64,000 nucleotides of DNA, from NCBI RefSeq assembly GCF_964656455.1, contig NC_135716.1:106920389-106984388 (forward strand), given 5' to 3'. This DNA comes from Halichoerus grypus. Taxonomy: Eukaryota; Chordata; Mammalia; Carnivora; Phocidae. Within the stretch, counting starts at the first letter, position 1, and every line of letters begins with the position of its first letter. Under the pieces are notes generated by a model that had not been told where the DNA came from, searched no databases, and worked only from the letters and a program-made list of their open reading frames with translations. The translations under genes were made by a program, and so were the position numbers. This document shows positions 58,275-64,000 of the stretch, one piece after another.

Positions 58275-58455
58275 TTTTTTCAATACTATACAAATACTTT
58301 ATTTATATGGGTTATCTTATTTCTTTTTAATAACAATCCCATGAGGTAGGTATTATTATTATACCCATTTAATGTATGAAGAGACTGAGATTCAAATGGG
58401 TTAAGAAACTTGTCCATGGTCATATACCAAGTAAGTGATAAATTCATAATAGCAG
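58275..58455 (-). mobile_element. MIR SINE, antisense
   Basis: TTTTTAATAACAATCCCATGAGGTAGGTATTATTATTATACCC, TATGAAGAGACTGAGATTCAAATGGGTTAAGAAACTTGTCC, GGTCATATACCAAGTAAGTG is a clear reversed MIR. Confidence 0.95.
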
Positions 58456-58554
58456 AAATATTTAACTATGTATTTTATTGTCACAGAGAATTCTGTTAAA
58501 TCAGGGTTTATTAGCCTAGTATTTGGTTAGCCTATGTGTAGTTAGTTAGTAATT

Positions 58555-58576
58555 AAAATAAAATAAAATAAAATAC
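58555..58576. repeat. (AAAAT)n microsatellite
   Basis: Four AAAAT/AAATA units. Confidence 0.9.
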
Positions 58577-58749
58577 CTTGTAATTCACATTCTCAGTGAT
58601 ATTTTCCAAGACAATTGCAGAGAGAATATCCAGAAATCTAAATTAGGAAAATAATCCTGGAGAAGTAGAAGTCAGAGCAGGGGACTCTAAATATAGGTTA
58701 GGACTATGTCCTTATTAGGAATATGCTCAAATAAGAATTTTGAAAAATA

Positions 58750-58860
58750 CTTATTCAATTATTCAGCAAATATTTAAAGCCTACTATGTGCCAGGTACTT
58801 GGGAGATAAAAAGGATTGGTGGATAGGAGCAAGCTAAGATCAATAGATACCTGGCTCTGA
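58750..58860 (-). mobile_element. L2 LINE 3' end, antisense
   Basis: TTCAATTATTCAGCAAATATTTAAAGCCTACTATGTGCCAGGTAC is the reversed L2 terminus. Confidence 0.88.
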
Positions 58861-58956
58861 TTTAACTCTTCTAAACTTGTCAGAACCTAATAATCCCCGA
58901 GGTTAGTTGTTTTGGTCAACGGGAATCTATGATATGCCAAATAAAACACCTTCTAG

Positions 58957-59143
58957 GGACGCCTGGATGGCTCAGTTGGTTAAGCGGCTGCCTTTGGCTC
59001 AGGTCATGATCCCGGGGTCCTGGGACTGAGTCTTACATCAGGCTCCCTGCTCAGTGGGGAGCCTGCTTCTCCCTCTGCCTGCCGCTCCCCCTGCTTGTGC
59101 TCTTTCTCTCTGACAAATAAATAAAATCTAAAAAAATAAATAA
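58957..59143 (+). mobile_element. CAN-SINE, sense
   Basis: GACGCCTGGATGGCTCAGTTGG head, CAGGTCATGATCCCGGGG, GCCTGCCGCTCCCCCTGC block, AAATAAATAAAATCT tail. Target duplication ACCTTCTAG at 58948-58956 and 59144-59152. Confidence 0.97.
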
Positions 59144-59152
59144 ACCTTCTAG

Positions 59153-59849
59153 TAACTATTAACCTCGTATTGCATGTATAAGGAAAATATTACTCATCAG
59201 AAGCTTATCATAAATCTTAAGAGGCAGTCATTACTCTAGATATGGTTTGATCATTTCAAAAACAAAAATAGATGAAAAAAAAAAAGACTTACTGAATTCT
59301 GAAGAGTTCATGTCTGAATTTTCTATCTGAAAAATACAAAATAGTGCCAGTCTTATGATGCTTGGTTTAGCATAGACACATAAATATTAGCTAATCTGAA
59401 CAGTATGTCCAGCCAATTCATTATCATCCTGGAATGATGTTCAGCCTGGCTAATATCATGAGAGAAGAGGTGAGGAGGAGAAGCTGGCCTCTGCATCTAG
59501 GTTGTTTAACCATAGAAAGCCCGGGATTATGGCTTTTTAAATGTACCCTTATAATTCAGGATTTCTTATAGTTATATAGTTATGCTCTTCCATCTTAGTG
59601 TATGCTCTCTTGAATATTTCATGCTGAAAAAGAAAAAGTAGAAACCTAAGCTACTATCCTTTTGGCCAAATGTTCAACTTTTCTTCCTGTGACTTTGAAG
59701 GTAGTAGATTGCAGATGTAACAGATTTTCCTTCTTAAATGAATTTCCTTAAACAAAATTGTTTTAAAAATATAGCTGGCATCTTTGTTTATAGCTAACGT
59801 TTGCCTAGCTGTCAACTACATGCATGGTTTTCATTGAAGCGTGTGTGCA

Positions 59850-59881
<32 letters not shown>

Positions 59882-60809
59882 ACTTCTAATGGCATAGTAA
59901 TAATTTCAGGGGAGGAAGGAAAAAAGAGAGCAGAAGAAATGTATTACATTTTTGTACTTTATCCTTGCATTTTTCTTTAAATATAAGAAGGCCTTGTTGC
60001 TAAATATAAGCTGGTAATTTGATCATTACTTGCTATTCATTTGAACTACTCTAGTCAACAGATAATGGACAGTGAACAGAGAGAACTCTTTTGGTAAGCC
60101 ATGTAGTTTTTCCAAGGGTGATTGCTATGCTATGTGTATTTAGATGGAAGCTTTTCCCTGTATAATCAGCTTGCTGCTGCCCATTTTACTGCCAAACATT
60201 CCTTCTCTGTGATAGCATAATACTGTTACCAAGGGAACAGCTTATGGCTGACACTTACAGTGGTGCCACAAATTAATTTCACAGTTATCAGGGTATAGGA
60301 CGATAACACGAATGTGGGCTACTATGAAATTACCATTGTTCCCATGGAGTTACAGTGTAATTATTACTTTTATAGTAACTAAGCAAATAATTCATATTAC
60401 TACTGCTGGATGTTTGTTTTTTCTGTTTCTCTGTCTCACCCTTTGTCCTTCCCCTTTCCTTCCAATATTTCCCTCTTTTGTTGATTCAGAATCTCTCTGA
60501 CACCTTTTTTCACAAGTTACAATATAGAGTAATATTTTATATTGGCATTAAGAAAGGATTACAGTGGCTTGAGGTGAGGGCTTATCATTTATGTAAGTCA
60601 TGTTCGTAATTAGGATGTTTACTTACATCAAAAATATATAAAGAGTAAAATATAGATTTTCGTGGTATATTGAAAGGATATATTCAATTTGTGATGAGTG
60701 TGGAATGAGAAATTACAATCTTATTTTCATAGAAAATTAGGCCCATATGTTGAATAAAGGGATCCATTCAATATGATTAAAAGCATTGAAGAAAAATGAA
60801 TGCTGTCTA
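59153..60809. other. Unique intronic sequence with a (GT)n run
   Basis: Contains the GT microsatellite at 59840-59881. The 62-residue open frame at 60312-60500 has no recognisable domain. No gene or transposon called. Confidence 0.5.
59840..59881. repeat. (GT)n microsatellite
   Basis: GTGTGTGCATGC then about 14 uninterrupted GT units. Confidence 0.97.
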
Positions 60810-60990
60810 ACTTCCTTAATTAGCTATGTGATTTGACACAAGCCAGACAACTTCCTTAAGCCTCAATACTTGCATCTATAAAATGGGGATAATAATCTCT
60901 GCCTAACAGAATTGATATGTAGATTAAAAGAGATATGTGTGAGAGTGAGTTTTAATCTGTACAGTACAATAAAAGTTTTAAGATGTTACC
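60810..60990 (+). mobile_element. MIR SINE, sense
   Basis: TTAGCTATGTGATTTGACACAAGCCAGACAACTTCC, CATCTATAAAATGGGGATAATAATCTCTGCC, TTGATATGTAGATTAAAAGAG match MIR. Confidence 0.93.
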
Positions 60991-62867
60991 ATTATTGCCT
61001 TGTCTTTAATGGGAGCATCTGTTGATGAGATATTGTTCTTGTTAGTAGGAGAAGTTTATAGGGAGACTTCAAAATAACAATAGTAACATAGGGAAGTATC
61101 AGTTTTTATTATATTTTATTAGAATAAGAAATACTATTTCATTATATCTAGGGTAAAAGAAAGTGAGACATATTATTATCATAACAGTAATTTTTAATAA
61201 TTCTTCAGAATTTTTATACTATATTGAGCATCATGTATACGTGTTAAATAAAAGTTAAGCTTTGAAACATTAAATAATGACAAAGGAGTGTGTATAATAT
61301 GCTCATTATTAAAAAAAATGAATGTATATGAAATTATAATTGCTTAGTGTGTCAAAAAGTGAAGTTACTAAGATAAAGATAGAAGTATAGAAATGAAAGT
61401 CAAATTTATGTAGGAAAATCTCTTCTGATCATTTACTGTAATTTACAATATGGCCTTTATTTTTTATTCTACTTAATTTCCTTTAAAATATATTTTATAT
61501 ATGGTATTAGTAGGATACACATATGACTTAAAGTTAACATTTTTCATTAAATGTTTGGTAGTTGATTGTCTATTATTCCAACACTGTAAATTACACACCT
61601 CTAGCATTTTGAAAATTGATGCATGATAGAATAAAATAATTTGATAAAATTTGTTGTAGGTAGATACATTTGTTGAATGAATGAATGAATGAATGATGAT
61701 GAGTATGTAGTAAGCTGCCTCCAGGTGCTGAATATCTTTTTAGAGAAGATAAGGAAATTACAAATAGAAATATTTTTCTCCCCTATATCTTTCTGCTGAC
61801 CATTTTGAAGTTACCCAACACTGATAACTTACATAAAGAAGCTGAGTTTAACTAAGCTTTCTGCTTATCTCATTAATCATTGTTTTCTTATATTGTTTTA
61901 ATGACACTTATCGATAGTGAGACATTATGGAGGCCTAGTTTTATTATTGGTAAAGTGGAGATGCTACTGAAGTGCTCTGAGAACTAGGTTAGGAAATGCA
62001 ATATGTAAAGTATTTGGCACAAGGAAGATCTAATGCAATCTACGGAGTTCGGTAGCTGTATTTTTCTCTTTTTTCTCTCCGGGAGATGGACTAAGTCATA
62101 GGACTAAATTGGTGTCAGGGAAGTACCTATGATTAAGGTCTTCTTACAGTATAGTCCTACTGGGTGTCTAATGGGCATACAATAAACATTTGTTAATTGA
62201 AGTATCTTCACTTTATTCTGCATTATGACTCTGCATAAGAGAGGTTTTGAACACTGTGCTTTCTCGAGTAACTGCGAATTGAGAAGGTTTTGGGTTTTTT
62301 ATCTTTACCCATTTTTGACTCCTCTGTATTCCTATTTCTTTGTCTTTCCCCACAACTTAACAAAAAAGAAAGAACTAATAAAAAGCAGTATAGCTAAGTA
62401 TTCAAGTGCACAAATTTCAGTGATCAGAGTAGCTTTAGACAAGTCTGTAAAAATATTTGTTTTCCTCTTGTCCACAAATGTGGTATACTGATTGTGATGA
62501 ATTAGCTTAGTCTATTCACTATTATTTAAATATTCTTTTTCTCAAAAGAAAGGGGATTTTGAAGTAGTAAAAAGAACTGTACCTGGAGCCAAATGATTTG
62601 TGTGCAGACCATGATGTAGGTACTAGACTTAAGCGTGGTTTTTCTGTAAGCTTTCTGCGTTATCGCAAATGCAAATTTCTCACTACTTCAAAAATGTTTA
62701 GCACAGCTATCCTATAAATACACGCTAGACCATAAAACTTGTTACAGTACTGCTAAAGCTACAGTCACAAAAGCAGATTATTATGGTTTCCAAGCTAAGT
62801 AGGGGTTTCAGTGGTTTTAGTTTTATAAAAGATGTTTTCCCTCCTGAATCATAAAGTGAAACTAGCA
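60991..62867. other. Mostly unique AT-rich sequence with small MIR/L2 traces
   Basis: A (GAAT)n run at 61675-61695 and a MIR-like trace at 61940-62030 (TTATTATTGGTAAAGTGGAGATG). An L2-like 3' end at 62155-62200 (TGGGCATACAATAAACATTTG). No gene seen. Confidence 0.5.
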
Positions 62868-63065
62868 GTTCTTAACTGGGGGAGTGGGTGTTATTATTCC
62901 TCAGGGGACATTTGGAAGTGTGAGGAAGCATTTTTGATTGTCACAATAATGGGCTGATGCTTTGGCATTTAATAGGAGGGGATCAGAGATATCGGATATC
63001 CCACAAAAAGGAAGAGCTAGCTGTTCCTTATAAAATGTGAATGATGCCTCTTGAGAAATTGTGGG
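62868..63065 (+). mobile_element. MER5A-like hAT-Charlie element
   Basis: CAGTTCTTAACTGGGGGAGTGGG, CTCAGGGGACATTTGGAAGTGTGAGG, TTTTTGATTGTCACAATAATGGG, and the decayed right end ATGATGCCTCTTGAGAAATTG match MER5A order. Confidence 0.88.
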
Positions 63066-64000
63066 TATAACTGATCTATTGTATTGAATATTTACTTATA
63101 TTATATATTATAATCTTATTTAGACATACTTTGGATGAACCAACTGCCTATTTCCTGGCAGAATGTATAAACATTAATAAACAGCCTAAAATATATTTAT
63201 AAAATATATTACAATAATATAATAGGTAGAAAGCTATTTTTTGATTGCAGCCTTTTACGAAAGCAAAGATGTGATAATTGTAGATGGCATTAAATTTATC
63301 TGTTGATTTTCTTTTTCTAATTGAATATTTTGAACTCAACAGACTGTCCTCTATAGTAATTCTGCTTTTCCAATTTAAGTGACCTTACATGAGCCTAGTC
63401 TTTTGAAGAATTCTAAAGAAGAGTAAAGAAAAGATGTAAAGAGACTAATAAATAATATCCAAATGATAGGAGAACACAGAAAATAATCACACTGGTTTTC
63501 ACTTTTCCAACGTATGTTATCCACATTTTGCAGAAAAATAGAATGTATCCAGGCAATTTCTCTGAAACAAATGTCAAAAAAGTAAGAGAGCCATATAAAT
63601 CACATTGTTGCAGAATATTCTGTGCCCTCCATGGAAACATTGTATTTTTTTTGTTTGAAATGCATAGATTCTGTGGAAAATCCATTCTCTCCAGGGTACC
63701 CTGATGCAGAATCCCTCCAGGCATTGTACCATCCCTTTCAATATGTTTAAGAAAGAACTTTCAGAGACAAAAATGTTAGTATCATTGCTTTCCTTCTTAT
63801 GCAAGAAGGGTGACCCTCCTCCAAGCAGCAACTTTTCTGTGTAAAAACAGTATAATCGTGAAGTCGTCTGAGTCTAGTAGTGCCTATTTTGAGCCTCGAT
63901 CAACTTTGAGACAGATTTATCACTTTTTCCATCACCAGAAAGAGTCACTGTTAGAAATTTTAGTTAGCAGTACAGAAATTACTGAAGATTTCCTGAGAGA
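63066..64000. other. Unique intronic sequence
   Basis: AT-rich to about 63470, then more balanced. Overlapping minus-strand open frames at 63413-63831 (103 and 85 residues) show no recognisable domain. No splice-flanked exon seen. Confidence 0.5.

Larger units (their letters stand above)
32990..64000 (+). other. DPYD: DPYD intron 3, 5' part
   Basis: Everything after the exon 3 donor is intronic. No exon 4 (which would begin with CLKCADAP-type sequence) was seen. Human intron 3 is, as I recall, close to 90 kb, so its absence is expected. Content is transposon fossils plus unique AT-rich sequence. Confidence 0.9.

Noticed and set aside
63413..63831. Minus-strand open frames of 103 and 85 residues
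   Set aside because: No recognised domain and no flanking splice structure. I cannot support a gene here, but a protein search would settle it.
1..64000. Search for CRISPR arrays, operons, phage or a new multi-gene system
   Set aside because: The window is a mammalian intron. All regular repeats are microsatellites or transposon copies, and no spaced identical repeats occur.

Overview
This is a eukaryotic, mammalian, intron-dominated window with no operons, no prokaryotic signals and only one coding exon. The organism is a carnivoran. Thirteen tRNA-Lys-derived CAN-SINE (SINEC) copies are scattered through it in both orientations, with carnivore-lineage LINE-1 3' ends, on an older mammalian background of L2, MIR, L3/CR1-like, hAT-Charlie and Tigger1 fossils. 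SINE sequence types suggest a caniform, perhaps an arctoid (bear, seal or mustelid group). I cannot name the species.

The gene is DPYD (dihydropyrimidine dehydrogenase), on the + strand. An 83-base exon at 32907-32989 has a canonical acceptor and a perfect donor. It encodes [20 protein letters not shown]..., which I recognise as residues 51-78 of DPYD, i.e. exon 3. Positions 1-32906 are therefore the 3' part of intron 2, and 32990-64000 the 5' part of intron 3. As I remember it, both introns are larger than 50 kb in human DPYD, so a single exon in 64 kb is expected.

Layout. 1-4470: SINE, L2 and a nested Tigger1/L1 complex. 4471-13346: mostly unique AT-rich intron with MIR, L2, L3-like and SINE copies. 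13357-15466: L1, older L1 and SINE cluster. 15470-20134: long stretch of unique sequence. 20135-28963: L2 containing a large pyrimidine microsatellite, SINEs, MIRs and a young L1 end. 29690-31745: ancient antisense L1 block ending in an inverted piece. 32907-32989: DPYD exon 3. 33954-45906: tandem duplication, L2, hAT, old L1 and two SINEs. 45915-50135: L1-rich. 50153-64000: SINEs, L2, MIR, MER5A and unique sequence.

No new gene, RNA gene or undescribed system was found. The more interesting items are structural: three L1 insertions with 5' inversions (twin priming), one of them inside a Tigger1 fossil and bounded by a perfect 12-bp target duplication; a 20-bp tail-only retroposon footprint; a 178-bp pyrimidine tract; an imperfect tandem duplication about 1 kb downstream of exon 3; and antisense SINEs that could supply cryptic splice sites. 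Repeat family names come from recognition by eye, without a database search.
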